A stretch of DNA of 64,000 nt, taken from contig NZ_CP042913.1 in the NCBI RefSeq assembly GCF_008065115.1, positions 381,211 to 445,210 of the forward strand, written 5' to 3'. Below, piece after piece: positions 45,219-53,578 of this stretch. This DNA is from Bythopirellula goksoeyrii (GTDB lineage Bacteria; Planctomycetota; Planctomycetia; Pirellulales; Lacipirellulaceae). The translations under genes and the position numbers were made by a program. The notes under the pieces are model-generated. The model was not told the DNA's origin. It searched no databases and worked only from the letters and a program-made list of their open reading frames with translations. The first letter of the stretch is position 1. The number at the start of each line of letters is the position of its first letter.

Positions 45219-46448
45219 GTGGATTGGCAATCGCTAGGCATGATTTCAGGCGCGGCTCTTTTGGGGGTGAGCGGGCTTCAGTCGCTTGCTGCCACAATCG
45301 CGAACGGCTCACGGAAAACCCGCCTCCGTCACCGTTACCAGGACCAACGGGCACGTTTCCAACAACAGCTTGCGAGCGAACTAAAATTTGCCCGTGCCAG
45401 CAAGCCGATTTTCCGTGCCTGGGCAGGAGAACGACCGTTGCGTGTCGCGGCGGTTGTCGATGAAGCCGTCGGCTACAAGAGTTTCTATCTGGTCGCCGCC
45501 GATGGCCGGGCCTTGCCCCACTTTGAGCCGGGACAGTACCTGACCTTCAGCCTTCGCGTTGATCCTCAACTCAAGCCAATCGTGCGGTGCTACTCTCTCT
45601 CCGAGCGCCCAAGAGAAGATTACTACCGCGTAACCATCAAACACACCGGGGCAGGGCAGGGGAGTAGCTATTTCCATAGCAGGGTGAAAGTCGGCAGCGT
45701 GCTCAATGTGCAGGCACCCCAGGGAGCCTTTTTCCTCGACCCCACAGACCAATTGCCCGTTGTACTGATCGCGGGGGGTGTCGGGATCACGCCCCTACTG
45801 AGCATGGCAAGTTCCATCGCCCACGAGCAGAGTCCTCGGGGCGTGTTCCTCTTCGCCGGTTTCCGCAATAGCAGCGAACACCCATTTCAGGAACAACTTT
45901 CTGCACTGACAGAACACGAAAACATCCACTACGACATCACTTATTCGCGTCCAAGCGCGGAAGACTTAATAGGGCGCGACTATCAATACCAAGGTCATGT
46001 TAATATCGTCCGACTGAGGCAGGTACTGCCGTCAAGCAACTTTCGTTTTTACCTTTGTGGCCCGGGCGCCATGATGGAGCAACTTGTTCCAGGACTCTTG
46101 AATTGGGGTGTTCCCGAAAAGCACATACACTTCGAAGCTTTCGGCCCTGCAACTGTTAGACGGATGAGAAAGCCAAGCAACGCGTCCTGCGATCCTTGTC
46201 GTGTCGAATTTGCCAGATCAGAAACCGATCTTCTTTGGTCAGGAGATTTTGCCGCATTGCTGGACTTGGCTGAAAGTGCCGGGATTGCTCTCGATTCCGG
46301 CTGCCGCGCGGGCAACTGTGGACAATGCCTTGTGAAGGTCCGCAATGGAAAGATCATTCACAGTAAAACACCTGGAGTACCACTTGGCGATGATGAGTGT
46401 CTTACTTGTATTGGCCAGCCCCAAGGCGAAGTTGTGCTGGATGCCTGA
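45219..46448 (+). CDS. Ferredoxin-NADP reductase-like protein with C-terminal 2Fe-2S domain
   Basis: About 409 residues. A hydrophobic N-terminal segment (about 8-28, ISGAALLGVSGLQSLAATIA) may anchor it to the membrane. The FAD domain has the RCYSLSERP motif and FEPGQYLTF. The NAD(P) domain has IAGGVGITPLLSM and YLCGPGAMM. The C-terminal plant-type ferredoxin has ligands CRAGNCGQC plus a distal Cys in ECLTC. The layout is like Hmp-type/phenol hydroxylase reductase proteins. GTG at 45219 was chosen for AAGGA 6 bases upstream; ATG at 45240 is an alternative. Its TGA abuts the ATG of the cytochrome gene (TGAATG), so translation is probably coupled. Confidence 0.9.
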   Translation: MDWQSLGMISGAALLGVSGLQSLAATIANGSRKTRLRHRYQDQRARFQQQLASELKFARASKPIFRAWAGERPLRVAAVVDEAVGYKSFYLVAADGRALPHFEPGQYLTFSLRVDPQLKPIVRCYSLSERPREDYYRVTIKHTGAGQGSSYFHSRVKVGSVLNVQAPQGAFFLDPTDQLPVVLIAGGVGITPLLSMASSIAHEQSPRGVFLFAGFRNSSEHPFQEQLSALTEHENIHYDITYSRPSAEDLIGRDYQYQGHVNIVRLRQVLPSSNFRFYLCGPGAMMEQLVPGLLNWGVPEKHIHFEAFGPATVRRMRKPSNASCDPCRVEFARSETDLLWSGDFAALLDLAESAGIALDSGCRAGNCGQCLVKVRNGKIIHSKTPGVPLGDDECLTCIGQPQGEVVLDA

Positions 46449-47492
46449 ATGAATTGGCGAACCGATAATTTGTGGAGTCTTGTCGGAAGGTATTTCCTGA
46501 TTGCCCTGGGGGCGAGCTGCGCACTATCTGCCAAAGCCGTCGAACACGAGGTTGGCTTGAACCCAATCATCCACGACCCCAGCAAGATTCTCGGTCCCGA
46601 CTCCTGCACCAAATGCCATGAGAAGGAGATGCAATCCTGGCACGGCACGCCTCACTTCTCAACCTTCGACTCGCTACATCGCAAGCCCGAGGCAAGAGCC
46701 ATTGCGGACCGACTGGGACTTGCGAGCATCAAGCGAAATGACACCTGCGTCGCTTGTCACTACACCGAGCAGCAAGTCGGCGAGCGAGTCCGTGTTGTTG
46801 CTGGTGTCTCGTGCGAGTCGTGTCATGGCGCTGCGCAGGATTGGATCGCACTGCACAACGACTATGGCGGCCCAAACATCACCAAGGAGAGCGAAACCCC
46901 TGAACACCGCCAACAGCGGATTGAAACAAGCGTCCAAGCCGGCATGAACAATCCCGCGAATCTCTACCTTATCGCCCGGCAATGCCTTGCATGCCATACA
47001 ACTCCCGATGAAGCACTGGTCAACGTCGGTGGTCATGCCGCCGGGAGCAAAGACTTTGAGCTCGTCTCTTGGTCACAGGGGATGGTACGGCACAATTTCC
47101 TCCGAACCGGCAGCGCATTAAACGCCGAGTCGACGCCCGAACAACTTCGAGTAATGTATGTTGTCGGTATCCTGGCCGATCTCGAAGCAAGCCTCCGCGC
47201 CACCGCTGCAGCTACCTCAAAATCCCCCTTCGGCATAGCCGCCGCCCAACGTGCGGCAGGACTAAAGCACAAGCTGTACGAAATCGACCAGCTCGTCACC
47301 GATACCTATATCAATGATGCCCTCGATGCAGCACTGGGCGTGCCACTAAAACTCAACCACAGCGCCGAACTCAACGCCGCCGCCGATACCATCGGTAAGT
47401 CTGCCTACGACTTCGCCGCCGAGGCCGACGGCAGTAAACTTGCTGCAATCGATCCGCTCTTGCCAACACCAAACCATTTCAAGAATCAATAG
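46449..47492 (+). CDS. Tetraheme c-type cytochrome (c554-like)
   Basis: 347 residues with an N-terminal signal segment (LVGRYFLIALGASCALSAKA) and four heme-binding motifs: CTKCH, CVACH, CESCH and CLACH. The spacing and the text SCTKCHEKEMQSWHGTPH are like the cytochrome c554 family, found in periplasmic electron carriers. The C-terminal 130 residues are helical and heme-free. It is translationally coupled to the flavin reductase gene and lies 15 bases before the ferredoxin gene. It probably passes electrons between the membrane partners of this operon in the periplasm. Confidence 0.92.
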   Translation: MNWRTDNLWSLVGRYFLIALGASCALSAKAVEHEVGLNPIIHDPSKILGPDSCTKCHEKEMQSWHGTPHFSTFDSLHRKPEARAIADRLGLASIKRNDTCVACHYTEQQVGERVRVVAGVSCESCHGAAQDWIALHNDYGGPNITKESETPEHRQQRIETSVQAGMNNPANLYLIARQCLACHTTPDEALVNVGGHAAGSKDFELVSWSQGMVRHNFLRTGSALNAESTPEQLRVMYVVGILADLEASLRATAAATSKSPFGIAAAQRAAGLKHKLYEIDQLVTDTYINDALDAALGVPLKLNHSAELNAAADTIGKSAYDFAAEADGSKLAAIDPLLPTPNHFKNQ

Positions 47493-47507
47493 AGTGAAAT
47501 TAATTTC

Positions 47508-49253
47508 ATGTCACTCCTAGAACTAGCCGTCGAGCGCCCGCAACGCTGGGATGTCCCCTTTGGCGATGCCATGGGGGAAGCTGAGGTCGATCAACTTTTG
47601 GAACTCGACCCATTTTACGAGATGGACCCGACGTCGTTTCCGGCGGCGCTTCCACTACGCGAAATACTCAAGAATGATACCCGGATCAACTACTACCCCG
47701 TTGGCGGGATCATCGTTAGAGAAGGTGACTACGGCAACAGTGCGTTTCTCGTTTTACGAGGTAAAGTGCAGGTTGTACTCTCGGGTCTCGATCCTGAGTT
47801 GCTTGGTCGGCAACCCATCCGGAAACAAGGGTTTCTCAAATCACTCGCCCGCATGTGGCGTAATCCGAATCTGCCAGAAGTTCGCGAGCAAATCCGTGCT
47901 CGGCAAGACCTCATCGTCAATGATAGTGATGAAGTGGCCGATCTATCCCAGACTCGTGTATTTCTACAGGATATTCCCCGTGTATTGGGGGACTCTCGGA
48001 CAGTGACTCTCAAGCCGGGCGAACTCTTTGGTGAATTGGCCGCACTCACACGAACTCCGCGCTCGGCCACGGTGCTGGCCGAGGGTGACGCTTGGCTCTT
48101 GGAAATCCGCTGGCAAGGCTTACGCGACTTGATGCGTCACACCGACTCTCTCCGCCAGCACGTTGAGCAACTTTACCGCCAGAACAGCCTGCGAGTCCAT
48201 CTCCGCGAGACACCGCTTTTGTCACAACTACCTGCCGAAGTACTGGAAAAAGTCGTCGCGGAAACCGACTTTGAATCTCACGGCAACTTTGAATGGCACG
48301 CCACGTTTGATAAAACTAGTCAGAGACACGGTGAGGCAATCATCACCGAACCGCTCATAGCCGAGGAAGGCTCGCTGTGCGATGGCATCTTGCTCGTGCG
48401 TTCTGGTTTTGCACGACTCAGCCACCACTTTGGCAGTGGCCAACGCACGGTTGCCTATCTAGGGAAGGGGCAGGTATTCGGCTTGAACGAGGCGATTGGA
48501 TCGGCCTTGGGTACTCTGCCGGTTACACTAACCCATTCCCTGCGAGCTCTGGGATACGTAGACGTACTACGGATTCCTCAGCGAGTGCTCAATGAACATG
48601 TATTTCCCCATTTCTCACGTGAGGCCTTAGCCGAGATTGCCAAGAAGCACGCCATCTCCTGCACCACCGAGCAATGCGAACCGTCGAACGGACAGCATGG
48701 CGGCGAACAACCACGAATCGATACGCCACTGTTGGAATTCTTGGTGGAGCGAAGGCTCATCAACGGCCAGCAGGCGATGCTTATCGACCTAGATCGCTGC
48801 ACGCGCTGCGACGATTGCGTGCGAGCTTGTGCCGCCACCCACAACAATAATCCTCGTTTTGTTCGGCAAGGCGAGCGCCATGGCCCATTCATGATTGCTC
48901 AGGCTTGCATGCACTGCGCAGACCCGGTTTGCATGATCGGCTGCCCCACCGGCGCGATCGGTCGCGACATGGCTACCGGAATCGTCCGTATCAACGACCT
49001 CACCTGCATCGGTTGCAGCACCTGTGCCAATAGCTGCCCCTACGACAACATCAACATGGTCGAAGTCCGCGACCGCAGCGGCGCGATTCTCGTCGATCAA
49101 AACACCCATCAGCCAATTCACAAGGCGACCAAGTGCGATCTCTGCGCCGATCAGTCTGGCGGCCCCGCCTGTCAGCGGGCCTGCCCCCATGATGCCTTGG
49201 TGCGCATGGATTTGGGTAACTTAGGTCAACTTTCCGACTGGGTGGGCCGCTGA
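47508..49253 (+). CDS. Cyclic-nucleotide-binding protein fused to four-cluster ferredoxin
   Basis: 581 residues with no signal peptide, so probably cytosolic. The first cyclic-nucleotide-binding domain spans about 40-220, with a roughly 70-residue insert. Its phosphate-binding cassette GELAALTRTPRSATV (from about 175) keeps the Glu and Arg that hold the cyclic phosphate. A second, degenerate domain lies at about 240-380 (VFGLNEAIGS, no Arg). From about residue 427 comes an HydN/DmsB-type ferredoxin with four 4Fe-4S motifs: CTRCDDCVRAC, CMHCADPVCMIGC, CIGCSTCANSC and CDLC...CQRAC. It reads as a nucleotide-gated electron carrier. The last 34 bases of its coding end are repeated at 52542-52575. 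Confidence 0.93.
   Translation: MSLLELAVERPQRWDVPFGDAMGEAEVDQLLELDPFYEMDPTSFPAALPLREILKNDTRINYYPVGGIIVREGDYGNSAFLVLRGKVQVVLSGLDPELLGRQPIRKQGFLKSLARMWRNPNLPEVREQIRARQDLIVNDSDEVADLSQTRVFLQDIPRVLGDSRTVTLKPGELFGELAALTRTPRSATVLAEGDAWLLEIRWQGLRDLMRHTDSLRQHVEQLYRQNSLRVHLRETPLLSQLPAEVLEKVVAETDFESHGNFEWHATFDKTSQRHGEAIITEPLIAEEGSLCDGILLVRSGFARLSHHFGSGQRTVAYLGKGQVFGLNEAIGSALGTLPVTLTHSLRALGYVDVLRIPQRVLNEHVFPHFSREALAEIAKKHAISCTTEQCEPSNGQHGGEQPRIDTPLLEFLVERRLINGQQAMLIDLDRCTRCDDCVRACAATHNNNPRFVRQGERHGPFMIAQACMHCADPVCMIGCPTGAIGRDMATGIVRINDLTCIGCSTCANSCPYDNINMVEVRDRSGAILVDQNTHQPIHKATKCDLCADQSGGPACQRACPHDALVRMDLGNLGQLSDWVGR
49210..49243 (+). repeat. 34-bp direct repeat, copy 1 (in ferredoxin gene end)
   Basis: The end of the CNB-ferredoxin coding region (encoding LGNLGQLSDWV). 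An identical 34-bp copy is at 52542-52575, just upstream of the cytochrome b gene. The two copies bracket the two minus-strand genes between them. Confidence 0.93.
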
Positions 49254-49263
49254 TCTTGGAGCA

Positions 49264-49351
49264 TGTGCGCAGCCCCGCTGGGGTTGGGGGCTCGGTGTTA
49301 AATCGCTAACCCAGGATGCGCTGCGCGCCTCTGGCTGTGGAGTTTAACACC
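49264..49351. repeat. Compound palindromic intergenic element
   Basis: An outer inverted pair GGTGTTAAA (49294-49302) and TTTAACACC (49343-49351) encloses an imperfect GC-rich hairpin (CCAGGATGCGC...GCGCGCCTCTGG). It is preceded by the small palindrome CCCCGCTGGGG (49273-49283). It sits just after the ferredoxin stop, at the left edge of the inserted segment. Similar elements are common in planctomycete intergenic DNA, as far as I recall; that family link is from memory. Confidence 0.6.
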
Positions 49352-49450
49352 TTCGGCGTACACAATGGCACTTTTGGGTTGCGGCCAGGTGTCGCGCTAG
49401 GTAACTCCGAAAGTAGATGGCATAGGAGGTTTACACCCCATTGGCGGTCC

Positions 49451-50575
49451 TTATTCCCTGCTGCTCGTCGTGAGACTGTGAACACGAGCAAAGACACTGG
49501 CCTGTTTATTGTCATTCCAAACTTGCTGAGATTCCTCGTGCGTCAAATCTGCCAACCGACCTAGCAGCATGAATGCCATAGACCCGTGTACCGTTTGCCA
49601 ATTCGACATTTCAATCAGGCTCGGTATGGAATTCTTCCTTACTTGCCGCAAGACAACTTGGCTTCCATCTAGGTTCAAGAGTAAGCCAACCGCTTTGTTC
49701 CTATCAGACCAATCCACGGAGTCGAGCAAGTTAACTGCATTTCGCACCAGCTCTATTGGAGGATTCAGCGATACCTCCGGGTGAGATGCAGCAATTTCGA
49801 AAATTATAGACAAGGCACGTGTTGAGTTGTTACGCACTGTCGAATTAGAGTCGCTCATGGCCGCGACGAGTTCGTGAACTACTTGCAACTTATCTGGTGC
49901 ATAGGCGATCACTTGAGCAGCGATTGCTCTTTGCTTTCCGTCATGTGAGGTGTGCAAGACATCAACCAATCGGCTCCAATGTTTCTGAGCGAGTGGAACA
50001 AATGCTTGCTGAGCAGCTCGAAGGTCAGAGTCTTCAGATAAAGAATGTCCCATCGTTCGGTCTTCGCCAAACAGGCCGCTCGCTGCTGCCTTTGCAAATG
50101 CCTGTTGCATTCTGCTATTCGCTGCCAGTATTTCAGAAGGAAGAGTTGCGGCTCCACTTGGTGCCTGCTTGTACTCCAATTGCTGAATCCCCGGTTCTAC
50201 TATGCCCAGATACACAACCATGCCAAGCTTGTCACCTTTGAGCAACATGCCGTAGATTGCTGCAAAACTCGCTTTGTGTACACCGGGGACAGCTTCGATT
50301 CGACGAATCACCTCAGCCACGTTTATCTCATCACCGGCAATGTTCGCGAGATTGTCTCCAACTTCCAACTCCGAAGCTTTGATGACCGCCTGCTGTGATA
50401 CTGAACGCAAACCAAAAGTCTCGATGCGAGCAATGATTGGCTTGGTTTCGGGAGCCGCAACATCGTCAGCCGAAGTGGCTGTTTCGACAGGGAATGAGAA
50501 AGTCGGCACGAGAGTGATGGCAAGGGAATAGCACCAGAACAATGCGTATCTTTGACCTGATTTAAGTCGTGCCAT
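49451..50575 (-). CDS. Exported POTRA-domain and HEAT-repeat protein
   Basis: 374 residues. A signal-like N-terminus (ALFWCYSLAITLVPTFSF) is followed by a POTRA-like domain at about 48-110 (ARIETFGLRSVSQQAVIKAS, then AEVIRRIEAVPGVHKASFAAI), the pattern of BamA/FtsQ-type modules. The second half is helical with HEAT-type repeats (GKQRAIAAQVIAYAPDKLQVV, NSTVRNNSTRALSIIFEIAA). There is no barrel. It lies 80 bases downstream of the S41 protease gene on the same strand, so the two probably act together outside the cytoplasm. The function is unknown. Confidence 0.75.
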   Translation of the reverse strand: MARLKSGQRYALFWCYSLAITLVPTFSFPVETATSADDVAAPETKPIIARIETFGLRSVSQQAVIKASELEVGDNLANIAGDEINVAEVIRRIEAVPGVHKASFAAIYGMLLKGDKLGMVVYLGIVEPGIQQLEYKQAPSGAATLPSEILAANSRMQQAFAKAAASGLFGEDRTMGHSLSEDSDLRAAQQAFVPLAQKHWSRLVDVLHTSHDGKQRAIAAQVIAYAPDKLQVVHELVAAMSDSNSTVRNNSTRALSIIFEIAASHPEVSLNPPIELVRNAVNLLDSVDWSDRNKAVGLLLNLDGSQVVLRQVRKNSIPSLIEMSNWQTVHGSMAFMLLGRLADLTHEESQQVWNDNKQASVFARVHSLTTSSRE

Positions 50576-50655
50576 TTCTTATTCTTCTAGTATATTTGGA
50601 ATAAGCAAGGTGATATTCTATCGATTCCTAAGATGCCGATATAGATGAGTCTAAC

Positions 50656-52149
50656 TCAACGTGTGGGCTTCTGGGATAAGTCCTTCCGTTCAGCAGAGCG
50701 AACAAACTCGATAGCACGCGCGAGAATTTCATCTTCGTTTGAATCTTCCGAAACATCAACCACGATATCTGGAGGAAATCCGATTTCTGAATAGTCTTGG
50801 CCCGTTGGAGATAGCACGGTCGGTTCGCCTCGAAAGGTGATCATCCGACCATCGGCGAGTTTCTCAAATTCCTTGCCGCAAAGAGCCCCTGCCGTAGTCT
50901 GGCCAATCACTGTGGCCCGCCGATTGTCATGCAGGGCCAGCGCTAGCATCTCAGCACAGCTTGCCGTGTTTTGGTTCGTCAGCAGAATGACTCGAACGAT
51001 TAAAGATCCTGGCTTTGACTTGAACGCAACCCGCCTACCGTTTTTGAACTGAAAAATCTGGAGGTACTTTTCGTCGAGAAAGATATCAGCCACGCCGTTT
51101 GTTTCTTCGGGGCGACCAGCACTATTGTCTCGTAGGTCGAGTATGATGGCTGGCGTTGTAAGAGTCACATGTTCGCGAACAAGATTCTTTACCCGCATTG
51201 CAATTCCGGATCCTTCGAAATCGGGAATCTTGATGTAGACAATTCCTGGGTCGATCACACTCGCCTTGATCCTTTCCGCAGCGGACTCTCTGCGGATGTT
51301 AAATGTGAGCGTTTGGGCACCTCGCTCGATCGTCATGCTCAAGTTAGTCCCAGTAGCACCTCTTAAGGACCTCAAAGCATCTGCAATTGTTTTTATTTCG
51401 GCGACGTCTTTGGTATTCACCCGCAGAACCACATCGCCATCCCGTAACCCCGCCTCAGCAGCGAGGGTGTCAGGCAAGACCTTGATGGTTGGCCAGTCGC
51501 TGGCATCTATACCGAGCAATCCACGCTCTTCACTCGGCTTGCTGCGCGCCTCAATCAAGTTCGTAAGCCATTCCGCTTGAGGTACGCCGAGTACTCCCGC
51601 AACCTTTGATCCAGTGGCACTGAGCATCGCAGGCAGGCCCGCGTTGACCAGTTGGTCTCGCTTCACCTCACCGTCGGCAATCGCCTCAATCTCGTTGAGG
51701 ACTAGTTCGAAGCTCTTGGTCTGAGAAGCAGTATCTACCCAGGAGTTGCGTTGAGAAGCGGGGATGTTGGTATGCCCCAGCGATTCGATTTCCTTGCAAA
51801 CCGCGTCAATGGTATGTCGCACAAGTTCCTCCGTCTTCTGCACTGGATACGCGTGAGCCAAGAGAACCGAGAGTGTGTAGTCAAGAGCGTTAGGAAAAGT
51901 ATCAACGACCTGAGCATCTCGACTCCTCTCTATCGCCTCGACAATCTCCTGCTCCTTGCCATAGACGAGCACTTCAGTCTCGGTGTTGGTTGACGTCTCC
52001 AGCTGCGACGATACGGCTGGTGGCACACCCAGACAACTAGAGAGAATTAGGAGGGTTCCCGCCTTAAGAAAGAGAGGAAGAGTCTGTGGCTTACAATCCC
52101 GAACGCCATTGCGCTCGCTAATCACAGATTCTGATCTTGAATGAAACAT
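50656..52149 (-). CDS. S41 family C-terminal processing-type protease with PDZ domain
   Basis: 497 residues. The N-terminal export signal is after a basic stretch (LPLFLKAGTLLILSSCLGVPPAV). A helical region is followed by a PDZ domain (about 225-300, LPDTLAAEAGLRDGDVVLRVNTKDV). The S41 catalytic core contains DLRDNSAGRPEETNGVADIFLD and the serine motif NQNTASCAEMLALAL. In CtpA-type enzymes the Lys general base lies in a TFGKG motif; here that place reads TTAGALCGKE, so the Lys is shifted or absent. It probably forms an operon with the POTRA/HEAT gene. It is periplasmic by inference. Confidence 0.85.
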   Translation of the reverse strand: MFHSRSESVISERNGVRDCKPQTLPLFLKAGTLLILSSCLGVPPAVSSQLETSTNTETEVLVYGKEQEIVEAIERSRDAQVVDTFPNALDYTLSVLLAHAYPVQKTEELVRHTIDAVCKEIESLGHTNIPASQRNSWVDTASQTKSFELVLNEIEAIADGEVKRDQLVNAGLPAMLSATGSKVAGVLGVPQAEWLTNLIEARSKPSEERGLLGIDASDWPTIKVLPDTLAAEAGLRDGDVVLRVNTKDVAEIKTIADALRSLRGATGTNLSMTIERGAQTLTFNIRRESAAERIKASVIDPGIVYIKIPDFEGSGIAMRVKNLVREHVTLTTPAIILDLRDNSAGRPEETNGVADIFLDEKYLQIFQFKNGRRVAFKSKPGSLIVRVILLTNQNTASCAEMLALALHDNRRATVIGQTTAGALCGKEFEKLADGRMITFRGEPTVLSPTGQDYSEIGFPPDIVVDVSEDSNEDEILARAIEFVRSAERKDLSQKPTR

Positions 52150-52541
52150 CGCAAAGCTCTTCCTCTATTATTGTAATCTCTTTGGAGTCTGCCGTCGATG
52201 CATCAGACTCCAATTGCTAAGGGGTAACGCCGTCGCGCATAGGCGTTATCCGTTCCAAGTATCGAGAAAAGCTTGGGATGGGGCTGCCACCTACTCTATT
52301 TGATTCATTGCGGCGGCGGCCCAATCCGCTGTACTTACAGTAGTTGGCTAAAATCCGCCGACACTTCGAAAATCCCTTACAGTGCAATTGTTACAGATCG
52401 ATGATTTGCCGAAATCATCGCAATCGCCCCCTAGGAAGGATACAGGACGATACCCACGAGCAATCATACAGTCGGGCCACAATTTGACCTCCTACTGCGT
52501 TTGAATTCACTGCATTACAGCACATTGGGGCAACGACAAAC

Positions 52542-52575
52542 ATTTGGGTAACTTAGGTCAACTTTCCGACTGGGT
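52542..52575 (+). repeat. 34-bp direct repeat, copy 2
   Basis: Identical to 49210-49243. Reading on in the same frame gives SDWVSC and a stop, close to the SDWVGR end of the intact gene. It is therefore a remnant of a coding end, not a random repeat. Confidence 0.93.
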
Positions 52576-52668
52576 CAGCTGCTAACTCAACCGCACCACT
52601 CTTCGCAGTTCTACCGCGACAAGGTACCTTAGAAACTCCAGAGGACGTTGCTAGTCGATCCTGCTTAG

Positions 52669-52689
52669 CCGGACTGCCACGCAGTCCGG
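52669..52689. repeat. GC-rich palindrome, copy 2
   Basis: Perfect 9-bp stem CCGGACTGC and GCAGTCCGG around a loop CAC. It is the reverse-oriented relative of 3118-3138. The single stem difference (C/G to T/A) is compensated on both arms. A second palindrome (GGGCGTGGCCC) follows at about 52699-52709. Confidence 0.7.
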
Positions 52690-52753
52690 GAACCCGTAGG
52701 GCGTGGCCCTCCGGCTGGGAAGATCGACTCACAGTTTTATATTCCAGAGTGCC

Positions 52754-53578
52754 ATGAATTCGTTCGCTAGTCGGAGACTACGAAACAGCGTCTTGACGCT
52801 AGTCGCTGCCATGGCGGTCGTGGGGTACGCCTGGTGGAGTGCAGGGCGGCTGGAAAGTCCAGGATTTGCGACCGGCTATCTATTGCTGGGATGCATTGCG
52901 TTTCTCGCACTGTACAACACCCGCAAGAAACTCCCCGTGCTTGCCTGGACTACCTCGGCAGGCTGGTTGCAAGCACACATTTACATCGCTCTCTTTTCGG
53001 CCATAGTGTTTGGCACTCATATCGTTTGGCGATTCCCCAGTGGCTACCTGGAAACCACGCTTTCTCTTATGTACGTGGTGACGTTTGTAAGTGGCCTCAT
53101 AGGGCTCTATTGGACACGTACCATCCCGCCAAAGCTAGCGCGCGTGAGTGAAGAGTTTCTCTACGAGCGTATCCCTGCATTGCGCACGGAGGTTCAAACA
53201 CGTGCCCAGGAGGCGGTTCTGGAAACGGTCCGCAGCACCGGCAGCGAGACCCTAGGCGACTTTTACACACAGCGTGTCCAAGGCTATTTAGAAAAACCAC
53301 GTGGCCTCTACTACTGGCTTCGGCCCACCAGCAGTGTACGAAAGAGATTACTTGCAGAATTGACCGAGGTCACTCGCTATCTCTCAGAACCTGAGCGAAA
53401 AGCTAGCGAGAAACTTTTCGCTCTGATCCGTCGCCGCGATGATTTGGATTTCCACGCCGCTATGCAGTGGCGTCTCAAGGCCTGGCTCTTTGTGCATATC
53501 GGCCTCACGTATCCACTACTTTTGATTGCCTGTCTTCATGGTTGGCTTGCCCATTTGTTCTACGGGGGAGCGTTGTGA
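52754..53578 (+). CDS. Membrane b-type cytochrome-like protein
   Basis: 274 residues with about four or five membrane segments: near 12-29, 40-57, 70-92, 104-122 and a C-terminal one near 248-270. His residues lie in the membrane segments (LQAHIYIALFSAIVFGTHIVW and FVHIGLTYPLLLIACLHGWL), spaced as heme ligands in cytochrome b561/ferric-reductase-like proteins. A charged loop of about 110 residues sits between the fourth and last segments. ATG at 52754 was chosen because the upstream extension is not hydrophobic. It overlaps the decaheme gene by 4 bases (GTGA). It probably links the quinone pool or cytosolic donors to the periplasmic hemes. Confidence 0.82.
   Translation: MNSFASRRLRNSVLTLVAAMAVVGYAWWSAGRLESPGFATGYLLLGCIAFLALYNTRKKLPVLAWTTSAGWLQAHIYIALFSAIVFGTHIVWRFPSGYLETTLSLMYVVTFVSGLIGLYWTRTIPPKLARVSEEFLYERIPALRTEVQTRAQEAVLETVRSTGSETLGDFYTQRVQGYLEKPRGLYYWLRPTSSVRKRLLAELTEVTRYLSEPERKASEKLFALIRRRDDLDFHAAMQWRLKAWLFVHIGLTYPLLLIACLHGWLAHLFYGGAL

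Larger units (their letters stand above)
52150..52753. other. Intergenic region between S41 gene and cytochrome b gene
   Basis: About 600 bases without a gene. It contains the second copy of the 34-bp direct repeat (52542-52575) and continues with a degenerate match to the ferredoxin gene end, closing in TAA. A GC-rich palindrome lies at 52669-52689. The first 390 bases show no structure that I can name but must include the promoter of the S41 gene. Confidence 0.6.
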
